From Acidimicrobiaceae bacterium (GTDB lineage Bacteria > Actinomycetota > Acidimicrobiia > Acidimicrobiales > RAAP-2), in assembly GCA_003161575.1 (NCBI GenBank), contig PMOE01000042.1, positions 1-62,101 of the forward strand: 62,101 bases of DNA, given 5' to 3'. Within the stretch, counting starts at the first letter, position 1; each line of letters begins with the position of its first letter. A program made the translations under genes and the position numbers. This document shows positions 19,022-27,653 of the stretch, piece by piece. The notes beneath the pieces are model-generated. The model was not told the DNA's origin and made no database searches. It was given only the letters and a program-made list of their open reading frames with translations.

Positions 19022-19250
19022 CTTCGTGAAGAGGTATTGGGCGCCGATGGTATCGCGGATGGTGCACGATCACCCTCCTCCCACCCGTGGCACCGAGAAT
19101 GGCCGTGAGAGCTCCCGCCTCCGTCGACCAAGATTCGCCCCCATCAAGCGGCGAGCTGGCCCTCTGGTGCCTGTTGCGCTTTCGAACACTTTGAATCGTG
19201 CCGGGCGGGGAGCTCTGCCCGAGTGCGCAGGGGCGATCTACGATCTCGCC
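19022..19250. promoter_or_regulatory. Shared divergent promoter region, TIR-WD40 / cyclase genes
   Basis: 229 bp between the TTG start of the TIR gene and the ATG of the cyclase gene, on opposite strands. The frame of the cyclase extends through it, but its translation there is Arg/Pro-rich and unlike the domain that follows. The two genes are therefore likely co-controlled from here. No definite operator was seen. Confidence 0.45.
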
Positions 19251-21155
19251 ATGCCGCCACCGGGGGACGAGTTAGCGACCGCAGAGCCATCTCGGACCGT
19301 CGAGGCGTGGCTCGAAGCGGTGCTCGACGCCGAGCGCCGCGGTGAGTTGCTCTTGGCCTTCGACCTCGCCGGGCGAGGCCTCGAAGAACATCCCGGTGAC
19401 GTGGGCCTCCGCTACCGGGCCGTCTTGGCTCTCGCTCGCACCGGTTCGACCGCCCAAGCTGCGCGGCAGTTCGCAGCGCTCGACCTGTCGTCAGTCGATT
19501 CCGAGGACGTGACTTCGCTCATGGCCCGCATCCAAAAGGACGTGGCCCTCTCGGCGTCGGGAGATGAGCGGCGGCGCCTAGCTGGGGAAGCAGCCGCCGC
19601 ATACCGGAGCATTCGAGATCGAACTGGGGGCTATTTCCCGGCGATAAACGCCGCCACCTTGTTGCTCCTCGCTGGGGACGACTCAGGTGCACGCGTGCTC
19701 GCTCGCGACGCACTCGACATTGTGAGGTCTTCGGGCGAAAGAGGCTACTTCGCGGCAGCCACCGAAGCGGAGGCTTACCTGCTCCTCGGCGACGACAGTG
19801 GCGCCCGGGCCGCGATCGAGCGGGCAGGGAGATTGCACGACGGGGACTTTGGGGCGCTGTCGACGACGCGGCGCCAGCTCCGGCTGATCTGCACCGAGGC
19901 CGGGATCGACTTTGAGATCCTTTCCCCCCTGGCCGGACCTGCCGTGGCGCATTACTGCGGGCACCGCATCTCCGCCCCTGACGAAGGCGGTCGATTTCTG
20001 AGCGGTTCCGAGGGCGATGTATCAGTGCTCATCGCCGAGGCGGTCGACCGCCGTCCGGCGGGCTTTGCGTACGGCTCCCTCGCAAGCGGTGGCGACATAC
20101 TCTGGGCCGAAGCCCTCTTGGAACGCGGGTGCGAGCTTCACGTTGTCCTGCCCTTCGCGCTCGAGGAGTTCGTCGTTACCTCCGTTGCCGCTGCCGGAGA
20201 CAGCTGGGTGGATCGGTTCCAACGGTGTCTCGACGCCGCCGCCTCGGTTAGTTATGCCACCGAGGACGCGTACCTCGATGACGATGTGCTCTATGGCTAT
20301 TGCGCCCGCCTCGCCATGGGGTTGGCGCTGCTGCGAGCCCGTTATCTCGACGCCGACGTGCACCAACTGGCGCTGTGGGATGGCCGGGCCTCGACCGGGA
20401 TCGCCGGAACTGCAGCCGATGTTGCATTGTGGCGAGCTTCGGGCCACGACGTGATCGTGGTCCCCCCGAACGGAGCCCACGTTCGAGCGCGAGAGGCGGT
20501 CGAAGTTGCGCAGCCAATAGTGGCGCCCGATCCCCGCCGTCTCCAGCGCGTGGTCCGGGCCATGTTGATGGGTGACATGCGCGGGTTCTCCAAGCTGACC
20601 GACGAACAGCTTCCGGCGTTTACCCAAGTCGTCCTCGGGGCATTCGCGAAGGTCCTTGCCGGCTATGACGCCAAGATCGAATACCGAAACACCTGGGGTG
20701 ATGCTCTCTTCGCCGTGCTGTCTGAGGCGCCCGTCGCAGCACGGTGTGCGTTGGACCTGCAGGACGCCATGGCTGTCCTGGACCTGGAAACGGTGGGCCT
20801 CCCGTCGAATCTCGCGTTCCGGCTATCAGCGCATATCGGGCCGGTGTTTCCGATACGGGACCCAGTGTTGAGAACTCCATCATTCATGGGTTCGCACGTC
20901 AGCAGGACCGCCAGGATCGAGCCGGTCACCCCACCCGGAGCCGTCTACGTGACAGCGCCCTTCGCCGCAGCTCTCGAACTGTCGGGTTGCCGTGACGTTG
21001 GTTGCGACTACGTCGGGCACATGCCGGCAGCCAAGGACTATGGACGTCTGCGTATGTACCGGATCTGGCGGAAGGGCGATAGTCCCGACAGAGCGCAGCA
21101 GCCGGCGGGAATGGCGGCGCCAGAACCGGCACTGAAGTTTGCTCGGAGGGCCTAG
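19251..21155 (+). CDS. TRAFs/TPR-like - SLOG-like - class III nucleotide cyclase protein
   Basis: 634 aa from ATG 19251. Residues ~12-185 are short helical repeats (LLAFDLAGRGLEEHPGDVGLRYRAVLALARTG, AATEAEAYLLLGDDSGARAAIERA), as in TRAFs-binding/DUF4071 proteins. At ~225-400 is a Rossmann-like segment with FAYGSLASGGDILWAEALLE followed by ELHVVLPF, resembling SLOG nucleotide-sensing domains. The C-terminal ~200 residues are a class III cyclase domain: D442 in MGDMRGFS and D484 in TWGDALFAVL are the two metal Asps. The usual substrate Lys is N480, and the usual transition-state Asn is S551, while R555 is kept (GSHVSRTARIEP). So catalysis, or its substrate, may differ from classical adenylate cyclases. 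Divergent to the TIR-WD40 gene. Confidence 0.85.
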   Translation: MPPPGDELATAEPSRTVEAWLEAVLDAERRGELLLAFDLAGRGLEEHPGDVGLRYRAVLALARTGSTAQAARQFAALDLSSVDSEDVTSLMARIQKDVALSASGDERRRLAGEAAAAYRSIRDRTGGYFPAINAATLLLLAGDDSGARVLARDALDIVRSSGERGYFAAATEAEAYLLLGDDSGARAAIERAGRLHDGDFGALSTTRRQLRLICTEAGIDFEILSPLAGPAVAHYCGHRISAPDEGGRFLSGSEGDVSVLIAEAVDRRPAGFAYGSLASGGDILWAEALLERGCELHVVLPFALEEFVVTSVAAAGDSWVDRFQRCLDAAASVSYATEDAYLDDDVLYGYCARLAMGLALLRARYLDADVHQLALWDGRASTGIAGTAADVALWRASGHDVIVVPPNGAHVRAREAVEVAQPIVAPDPRRLQRVVRAMLMGDMRGFSKLTDEQLPAFTQVVLGAFAKVLAGYDAKIEYRNTWGDALFAVLSEAPVAARCALDLQDAMAVLDLETVGLPSNLAFRLSAHIGPVFPIRDPVLRTPSFMGSHVSRTARIEPVTPPGAVYVTAPFAAALELSGCRDVGCDYVGHMPAAKDYGRLRMYRIWRKGDSPDRAQQPAGMAAPEPALKFARRA

Positions 21156-21360
21156 AAACCTCTCACCACGCTCTTTACTGACCCTAGTCTCATCACCCGC
21201 GGCCGGCTCCTCGTTCGGTGTTCACACTCATTCGTAGATTTGTTCGACCAGGGACGGTGGGCAGGTTCGAGCAGTCTCCGAGACGGCACGGGGTTGGACA
21301 TGCGATAGCTGTACCGGGCGCGCTATAAATGTGCACCCTAAGTTGATCCAGGCGGTCGCG

Positions 21361-21837
21361 ATGTCTGAAACTGTCCAAACTCTTCGATGGCAACCCGTCA
21401 CCTGCTTGCTGCTGAGCATCATTGGCCTCGCCGGGTCCGTGTACCTGACCATCGCGCACTTCGACACCCACGTATCTCTCGTGTGTCCAGACTTGGGCCC
21501 CTGCAACAGGATCCTTACCAGTAATACGTCACACTTCTTGGGGATTCCTGTGCCCGTGCTGGGTCTTGCGTACTTTGTCCCGATGACCCTCCTCTGCCTG
21601 CCAGTGGCGTGGCGATCTCCCGACAGGCGTATTCATCTACTCCGACTCATCCTGTCGATCCTCGGCGTGGGCATGATCATCTACCTTTTCATCGAGGAGC
21701 TTTTCATCATCCAGTCCCTCTGCGTCTGGTGCTCGGTGATCCATCTCGTGGGTTTCCTTCTATTCGTGATCATCGTGACCACATCACCAGAAGTGCTCGC
21801 ACCTGACGGCGGTCCTGTAGTCGCCGATGCTGGCTGA
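21361..21837 (+). CDS. Vitamin K epoxide reductase (VKOR) family protein
   Basis: 158 aa from ATG 21361; a GTG ten codons earlier is less likely. Four hydrophobic helices. The active-site CVWC lies at the start of the last helix (SLCVWCSVIHLVGF), and a second Cys pair is in the first external loop (VCPDLGPCNRIL), with the conserved Ser/Thr region after it. These are the hallmarks of bacterial VKOR, a quinone-dependent oxidase that reoxidises a DsbA-like thioredoxin during disulfide formation in exported proteins. No thioredoxin domain is fused and no DsbA gene is adjacent. Useful context: the window encodes several secreted Cys-paired proteins. Confidence 0.93.
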   Translation: MSETVQTLRWQPVTCLLLSIIGLAGSVYLTIAHFDTHVSLVCPDLGPCNRILTSNTSHFLGIPVPVLGLAYFVPMTLLCLPVAWRSPDRRIHLLRLILSILGVGMIIYLFIEELFIIQSLCVWCSVIHLVGFLLFVIIVTTSPEVLAPDGGPVVADAG

Positions 21838-21988
21838 TCTGGCTCGGAGAACAACCGGACGCCGCGTGGGCTGTCTGGGTGCCGATAATCTCATCTCCGT
21901 CCCTTTCAACTCGATAGTTGCCCGGAAGCGACGAGCGGCGATGCTGCGTTTTGGAGCGACTGCATAGGATCGAAGCGAGGTGAGCGCA

Positions 21989-22504
21989 ATGACCACGTAC
22001 GGATCCGACATCTACACCGAGCCCGACGGCGACCCAGACACCTTGGCGAATCTTGGGCCTCTGCGCCCGATGGCCGGGGTCTGGGAGGGGACCAAGGGCT
22101 CCGATCAGCACCCCGTGGTCGACGGGACCGAGCAGAACACGTTCGTCGAACACTACGAGCTGCAGCCGATCGACCGCCAGACCAACGGCCCCCAGCTCTT
22201 CTACGGCCTCAGGTACCACACCCACATCACCAAGCCCGGTGAAGCCGAAACGTTCCACGACCAAGTTGGCTACTGGCTCTGGGAGCCCGCAGCCCAGGCG
22301 GTGACCCTCACCCTCGGCATCCCCCGGGCCCAGGTGCTCCTGGCGTCCGGCCCGGCCGGGCCCGACGCGACCAACTTCGAGCTGACGGCGACCGTGGGTT
22401 CCGAGGTCTACGGCATTCTGTCCAACCCGTATATCGACCAGTCCTTCCGTACCCTGAGCTATCGACTCCACGTGACGGTGAACGGCGACGGGACTTGGGC
22501 GTAA
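21989..22504 (+). CDS. Nitrobindin/FABP-like heme-binding beta-barrel protein
   Basis: 171 aa. Start at ATG 21989 is favoured because GAGGTGAG ends 5 bp before it; GTG 21980 is the alternative. The pattern LGPLRPMAGVWEGTKGSD near the N-terminus matches the GxWxGxG region of nitrobindin-type ten-strand barrels (THAP4 C-terminal-like, DUF1794), and the rest is strand-rich (FVEHYELQPI, FYGLRYHTHI, VGYWLWEPAAQAVTLTLGI). Related proteins bind heme b and react with peroxynitrite or NO. The proximal His cannot be assigned with certainty from sequence alone, so heme binding here is a family inference. Confidence 0.65.
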   Translation: MTTYGSDIYTEPDGDPDTLANLGPLRPMAGVWEGTKGSDQHPVVDGTEQNTFVEHYELQPIDRQTNGPQLFYGLRYHTHITKPGEAETFHDQVGYWLWEPAAQAVTLTLGIPRAQVLLASGPAGPDATNFELTATVGSEVYGILSNPYIDQSFRTLSYRLHVTVNGDGTWA

Positions 22505-22798
22505 GAAGAGGAGGGGGTATTGCAAATCCCCGGCCGCGAGGAACTCTTCAGCCACGTCGATCGCAACACCTTGACAAGGATTGGTCCACCCGAGCTGAAC
22601 CCCCTGGCCACCCCTGCCCGGCAGGCGAGTCCAGCCGTTGACAGTGCGGACAGTCTCGGCATCCGATCATTGCGAACGACCGAGCGGAACCCCTGAGCGA
22701 CCGTTCCTCACATACTCTCAAAACCCGGGCCACTCTTTCTCCGTACCGCTAGAAAACCGGACCCTCTGATCAGGCCCACCTGGCGCGCCCTGGCGTAG

Positions 22799-24028
22799 CT
22801 ACACCCGATCCAGCTCCAACATGCGAATAGCGTTGCCGCGCAACACCTTGTAGGCAACGTCGTCGTCGAGGCCGGCACAAAGCTTCTCTATGTACGCCTC
22901 CGAATACGGCCATGTGGTGTCTGTGTGCGGATAGTCCGTCTCGAAGCAGATGTTGTCGGCACCGACCTCGTCAAGAGAGCGCAATCCGTGCCGGTCGGCC
23001 GTGAAACAGCCGAAGATCCGCCCGTAGTATTGGGTCGACGGGAGGACCGGAATCTGCTCCTTCGCGTGCGTCCAGGCTTCGTGCATCTCCCAGACCGTGT
23101 CCGCCCGCTCGAGTACGTACGGGATCCAGCCGATCTGCCCCTCGGAATAGGCCAGCTTCAGTTTGGGGAATCGCAGCAAGTTCCCCGAGAAGAGCCAGTC
23201 TGTCAGCGAGGCCATGGCGTTGTTGAAGCCCAGGGTCACCCCGACGGCCCGGTTTGAATCGGGTGAAGCGATCGGGTTGGAGCTGCTGGACCCGACATGC
23301 ATGCAGACGGTGACGCCGTAGTCGTTGCACACCTGCCACAACGGGTCCCAATAGTTGGTGTTGATGCTGGGCAACTTGAGGCGGGTTGGGATCTCGCTGA
23401 ATGCGATAGCTCGCACCCCGCGCTCGGCGTTGCGCGTGGTCTCGGCCGCCGCCAATTCGGCGTCCCAGAGGGGAATGATGCAGAGTGGGATGTTGACGCC
23501 GCCTGACGGCTCGCACCATTCCTCGACCATCCAGTCGTTATTGGCCTTCACACACGCCAGCGCCAGTTCCTTGTCCTTGGCCTCGTAGAAGGTCTGCCCG
23601 CAGAAGCGGGGGAAGGTGGGGAAGGGCAACGACCCATCGGTGTAGTTGAGGGTCAGGTCCTTGACCCGCTCGTCGCGATCCCAGCAGCCCTTGCGCATCT
23701 CGTCGTAAGTGATAGCCGTCATGGTCATCTGGGTGCGGTCGAAGACGATGTTGCCCTGGGCATCCAGAGTGGTCGATGCCTGCGGAATAGCCACGAACTT
23801 CTTCTGCACGTAGATCAGCTCGTCGTCGTAGTACCAGGCGTCGCCCCACGTTCCCTCAGGGTCTTCGTGCATGTCGTACTTGGCGCCAGAGAGGTGATTG
23901 AAACTGCCCCACTTCTTGCGTTCGACTCGAGGGCCACGCTCCCGCCATTTCTCCGCAAGCCAGGTCTGCCAGACATGGGGTGGCTCCACGACGTGGTCGT
24001 CAACGCTGATGATCTTGGGAAGTGCCAT
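22799..24028 (-). CDS. Amidohydrolase family 2 (metal-dependent, TIM barrel)
   Basis: 409 aa from ATG 24028; the frame extends 23 codons further but would run into the palindrome described at 24042-24071. N-terminal metal motif SVDDHVVEPPHVW, a mid-protein His in VCMHVGSSSS, and the C-terminal Asp in FETDYPHTDTTWP fit the ACMSD/OHCU-decarboxylase-like branch of the amidohydrolases common in actinobacteria. Substrate unknown: probably a decarboxylation or hydrolysis in aromatic or lipid catabolism. A monocistronic unit on the minus strand with a likely operator in front. Confidence 0.9.
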   Translation of the reverse strand: MALPKIISVDDHVVEPPHVWQTWLAEKWRERGPRVERKKWGSFNHLSGAKYDMHEDPEGTWGDAWYYDDELIYVQKKFVAIPQASTTLDAQGNIVFDRTQMTMTAITYDEMRKGCWDRDERVKDLTLNYTDGSLPFPTFPRFCGQTFYEAKDKELALACVKANNDWMVEEWCEPSGGVNIPLCIIPLWDAELAAAETTRNAERGVRAIAFSEIPTRLKLPSINTNYWDPLWQVCNDYGVTVCMHVGSSSSNPIASPDSNRAVGVTLGFNNAMASLTDWLFSGNLLRFPKLKLAYSEGQIGWIPYVLERADTVWEMHEAWTHAKEQIPVLPSTQYYGRIFGCFTADRHGLRSLDEVGADNICFETDYPHTDTTWPYSEAYIEKLCAGLDDDVAYKVLRGNAIRMLELDRV

Positions 24029-24041
24029 GGTGAAAGCGTAT

Positions 24042-24071
24042 CTCTTCCCTGACGCCGGCGTCAGGGAAGAG
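24042..24071. promoter_or_regulatory. Perfect 30-bp palindrome, probable operator
   Basis: Arm CTCTTCCCTGACGCC is followed without spacer by its exact complement. It lies 13 bp upstream of the amidohydrolase start codon (minus strand). Length and perfect symmetry suit a TetR- or GntR-type dimer site. A hairpin in the leader RNA is the alternative, but no T-run follows on either strand. Confidence 0.7.
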
Positions 24072-24488
24072 GGAAACGCCGCCCACTGCCCCGCCACCCC
24101 CCCGGGGGGGGGGATCGGCGGCGATGTGGGGTATTGGCCGGCCGCGGTCGATGCGCGGCGGCAGCTACATCGGGGCTGCAGATCCCGGCGAGTCCCCGCG
24201 TGTCGGTGTGAACCCTGGAAACCTCGACGCCGCTCACGGCGGATAGCGGCGAGATGACGCGAGCGGTGAAACCCAGGGGGTCCTCTTAGTCCGGAGGTTT
24301 GTTCATCCGCAGGCGTTGGGGCACATTAAAAAGCCAAGACACTCCTGGCCGGAAGGCAGTCCTTGCGGAAGCCAACGCCGAGATTGAGGCGCCGCCGTCC
24401 GAGCACCGAGCTTACGCCCGGCAATCCCTAAAGGCAGGCAGTCCGTACTCCTGTCTGAGAACGAATTACTCTTAGGGAGGTTCAACCG
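24072..24488. other. Intergenic stretch with C7G10 tract
   Basis: No gene recognised. It contains seven C then ten G in a row (24097-24113). Further on is a GC-rich stretch (24160-24300) with several short complementary segments and no known riboswitch signature I can identify. The end of the stretch carries the promoter and the GGGAGG ribosome-binding site of the next gene. Confidence 0.5.
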
Positions 24489-25007
24489 ATGAAGACAATC
24501 AGAGCGATCAAGAGACCCCACAAGACGGTGGCCATACGGCTCGCGCCGGCCGTGATCGTGGCAGGAGGCCTTCTCGCCGCAGCGGCCGCGCCGGCCCCCG
24601 CCTCGGCGTCGACAACCCAGACCGTCGTCCACACGGTGAAGGTCGGCAAGTACGGCACGATCCTGGTCAACGCCAGGGGCTTGGCGCTCTACACGTACTC
24701 CAAGGACACGAAGAACCACTCGACCGTCACGGGCCAGCTCCTCGCCTTCTGGCCGGCGCTCGTCGTCCCCGCCAGCGTTACTCCGGCCGGCACACACGTG
24801 ACGGGGCTCGGCGTCGCCATGCGCTCGAACGGCCAGCACCAAGTGACCTACCACGGCAAGCCGCTCTACCTGTTCACGAGCGACAAGAAGGCGGGCCAGG
24901 TCACCGGGCAGGGCGTGGCGGGCTTTGCAGTCGCGACTGTTGGTTCCAGCCAGATCACCTCCACGTCGAACACTTCGACGTCGAGCGCTCGCGGATCCGG
25001 CTACTGA
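24489..25007 (+). CDS. Secreted SLR-type repeat protein (COG4315-like)
   Basis: 172 aa. Strong ribosome-binding site GGGAGG 8 bp before the ATG. Residues 1-41 are a signal peptide with a long basic n-region, ending in ASA. The mature protein has two copies of the secreted-lipoprotein-repeat pattern: GKYGTILVNARGLALYTYSKD and HGKPLYLFTSDKKAGQVTGQG, each with the aromatic triplet followed by Asp (LYTYSKD, LYLFTSD). Function of the family is unknown; members occur in actinobacterial envelopes. No lipobox Cys is visible, so this copy is probably secreted or loosely attached. Ser/Thr-rich tail. Confidence 0.85.
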   Translation: MKTIRAIKRPHKTVAIRLAPAVIVAGGLLAAAAAPAPASASTTQTVVHTVKVGKYGTILVNARGLALYTYSKDTKNHSTVTGQLLAFWPALVVPASVTPAGTHVTGLGVAMRSNGQHQVTYHGKPLYLFTSDKKAGQVTGQGVAGFAVATVGSSQITSTSNTSTSSARGSGY

Positions 25008-25538
25008 ACGCCGCCCGGCGTGTCGACCACCACGGGAGCCGGTGATCGCTCCCTCGTGCTCGGGCGTCAGCTGAACAAGTGACGCCGGGATCGTCAAAGG
25101 GGGCCTCGGCGGAACGCCCGTATGAGCGCCAGGAGGTCGCCCCCTCTGTGCGTAACGCGGAAGGGCGGCGAAGGGCGGGCAATCGAAGCTGCCGGGCTAC
25201 GGGTCTCCCGTGGCCGCGGATCACTCCCAATCTGAGCAAGCGAGGGCGACGGAATGGAGCCCCCCGGTGCGACGGGGCCCCGAACTCTCCTCATGACAGG
25301 TGCTCAAGCAGCATGCACCCGCAGGAGAACCACCCCGCTTGGCATGTGACGCCCTTTGGCCGTGGCGCCGTTGCCACTGTTCAGGGACTCCTCGATGCTG
25401 CCTCGGAGCCACGAAGAACCTCCGGTTCGGGGCGCGGGGTCCTCCGGCGATAGCCCGGGGGCTCGGGCGGGCGGAATCCGTCGAGCACGGGAGTGGGCTG
25501 GCGCTCGCGTGCTCGGTCAGCCGTTTAGGCTCTAGAGC
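25008..25538. other. Intergenic stretch, 531 bp
   Basis: Frames on both strands are Arg/Pro/Ser-rich with no motif, so no gene is called. No clear terminator or promoter recognised. The following gene starts with GTG without an obvious Shine-Dalgarno. Confidence 0.45.
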
Positions 25539-27653
25539 GTGGGTGATTCTGACAACAGCCAACAATTGGCCAATTCGATGCTCGGAGCCCTGCTCGGCGT
25601 GGTGCACCAGACGGCCGGGGATGCCGGCGTCATCCAGGTCTTGGCCAAGTCGGGCGAGCGTCGATCGGCCGCTGATATCCAGCAACCCGACGGGTGGAGC
25701 TCCTATCAACAGGGCCTCGCCCTCTTTCGAGCCGCGGCTGACGTGCTTGGTGATCCCGATGTCGGACGAAAGGCGGGTAAAGAGGTGTTTCGCCGGTACG
25801 CGAGCACCGAGGTGTTGACACTCTTGCGGTCCATCGGATCGCCGGCCGAGTTGCTTCGGGTCTACCCGTCCATCTCAGCCAAGCAATCGACCATCACGCG
25901 CTCAGAAGTCGTGGAGGTTGGGGAGACACATGGTCTGATCAGTGTCGTGACGCCAGATCACAAAAGAGACCCGCTGTTTTGCGGCTATACGCTGGGTGCG
26001 CTTTCGCAGTTTCCGGTCCTCTTCGGTATGCAGCCAGCCAGCGTCGAGGAGATTGAATGCCAGGCTCGGGGCGATCCTCGTTGTCTCATACGGCTGGATT
26101 GGGATCCCACATCGTCTGTCGGGACCAGCTCGGAGCGCGAAGTTGAGCTGCTGAGGGAGCAGCTCCTCGTGGTGACGAAACGGTTCGAATCTCTCGAGTC
26201 TGTAGCCAAGGAGCTCTCTTCGACAAGCGACGTCAACTCAATGCTCGAAACAATTACCAAACGAGCCGGCGTCGCAGTTCGAGCTCCTCGATACTTGCTC
26301 GTCGCTCAACTTCCGGGCGACGCCACTCCCCGGATCCACCACGTGGGCTTCACCCAGGATGAGGCCGAGGCCGCCGCACAAGAAGTCCTGCGCTTTGACC
26401 TTGATACCATCGAGAGCTCCCGCTTAGTAGTTGCTATCGAATCGGCTCGCAGCCACTTCGGACGTCTCGCCGCCTTTTATCCCGAGAACTACCACTTCTT
26501 ACCCCAGGAACGGTCCCTCTTGATGGCGTATGCCGCAAATGCTGCCGCTGCCCTCGAGACGGCGGCCGCCCTGGATGAATCTCGTGACCGCAACACCACG
26601 CTCAGTGCTTTGTTGGATCTGGGGCGGGTGCTTGCCGAGGAGTCCACCAGGGGGAAGGGGGCGCAGCGCCTGGCGGATGCCATACCTGCGATCGTGGGCT
26701 GTGATCAGGCACACGTGATGCTGTGGGACCCTGGCGACGCAATCCTGCAGCGAGTGGCGTCGACCTCACGGGTCTCGCTCGACGTTGCAGCCACAGCGAC
26801 TACGGCTGTGCGCAACGGCAACTTGGCGAACCAATTGCTTGAGCTAGCGACGCCGACGCTCGTCACCTCGACTTCACATCCCGTTCTATCCCCTATCTTG
26901 GAATTGACTGGGCTCGGGTCGGGTGTCGTCGTACCGATCACCGCTCGCAACACATTATTTGGCGTCCTTGCCATTGGCCCCGACGGTCACAAATTGTATC
27001 GCAATGTCACTTTGCTAGAACGCCTAAGCGGTGTGGCCAGCTTGGCGGCCACCGCCCTGGGCGGCCTGGCTCTGCTCGACGAAGTGCGTCACCAATCTCT
27101 ACATGACCCGATCACTGGGCTCGCCAACTCACGACTCTTCGAGAATCGGGTGAGTCAGTACTTGTCCTTAGGGCGTCGTAGCGGAAGCCGGCTTGCTCTG
27201 CTCTTTGTGGATCTCGACCGGTTCAAGTTCGTCAACGATGCGCACGGCCACAAGGTCGGCGACGAATTGCTCCGTGTCGTCGCGGAGCGGCTGCTCGCGA
27301 CCGTCCGCAATGAGGATACGGTTGCGCGTATCGGAGGCGACGAGTTCGGCATTCTTGTCCAGGGAGTCGCTAGTCGTGGCGACGCTGAGGTTGTCGCCGG
27401 AAAGATCGTCTCGGCGCTCGGGAAGCCATTCGTCGTGCGGGGCCGCACCGTCTCGGTCGGGGCAAGCGTTGGAATCACCCTATTCCCCGATGCAGCCGAT
27501 ACCTACGATTCCGTGGTTTCTCGGGCCGATTCCGCCATGTACCAAGCCAAGGCCAACGGCCGCGGTCGCTTCCAGACTTACGAGCCACCAGTTGAGTTCC
27601 CCCATAACTCCGGCCAAGTCCAGCAAAGCACGATCGACACCGGCAAGGTTTAG
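25539..27653 (+). CDS. Diguanylate cyclase with V4R-like and tandem GAF domains
   Basis: 704 aa. N-terminal ~195 residues resemble a small-molecule-binding V4R-like/heme-NO-binding-associated domain, ending in the typical ECQARGDPRCLIRLDW. A short coiled coil (REVELLREQLLVVTKRFESL) links to two GAF domains (about 225-350 and 365-505). The GGDEF domain spans ~515-680: the active-site loop is intact (RIGGDEF, about 597-603) and the inhibitory I-site RxxD is present (RNED). So the protein should make c-di-GMP under product feedback in response to a ligand bound at the front domains. No EAL domain and no membrane segment. GTG start. Confidence 0.92.
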   Translation: MGDSDNSQQLANSMLGALLGVVHQTAGDAGVIQVLAKSGERRSAADIQQPDGWSSYQQGLALFRAAADVLGDPDVGRKAGKEVFRRYASTEVLTLLRSIGSPAELLRVYPSISAKQSTITRSEVVEVGETHGLISVVTPDHKRDPLFCGYTLGALSQFPVLFGMQPASVEEIECQARGDPRCLIRLDWDPTSSVGTSSEREVELLREQLLVVTKRFESLESVAKELSSTSDVNSMLETITKRAGVAVRAPRYLLVAQLPGDATPRIHHVGFTQDEAEAAAQEVLRFDLDTIESSRLVVAIESARSHFGRLAAFYPENYHFLPQERSLLMAYAANAAAALETAAALDESRDRNTTLSALLDLGRVLAEESTRGKGAQRLADAIPAIVGCDQAHVMLWDPGDAILQRVASTSRVSLDVAATATTAVRNGNLANQLLELATPTLVTSTSHPVLSPILELTGLGSGVVVPITARNTLFGVLAIGPDGHKLYRNVTLLERLSGVASLAATALGGLALLDEVRHQSLHDPITGLANSRLFENRVSQYLSLGRRSGSRLALLFVDLDRFKFVNDAHGHKVGDELLRVVAERLLATVRNEDTVARIGGDEFGILVQGVASRGDAEVVAGKIVSALGKPFVVRGRTVSVGASVGITLFPDAADTYDSVVSRADSAMYQAKANGRGRFQTYEPPVEFPHNSGQVQQSTIDTGKV

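Noticed and set aside
19026..19250. Upstream extension of the cyclase protein by 75 codons
   Set aside because: Composition is Arg/Pro-rich and unlike the protein; it lies in the divergent promoter region. The ATG at 19251 is followed directly by the helical domain.
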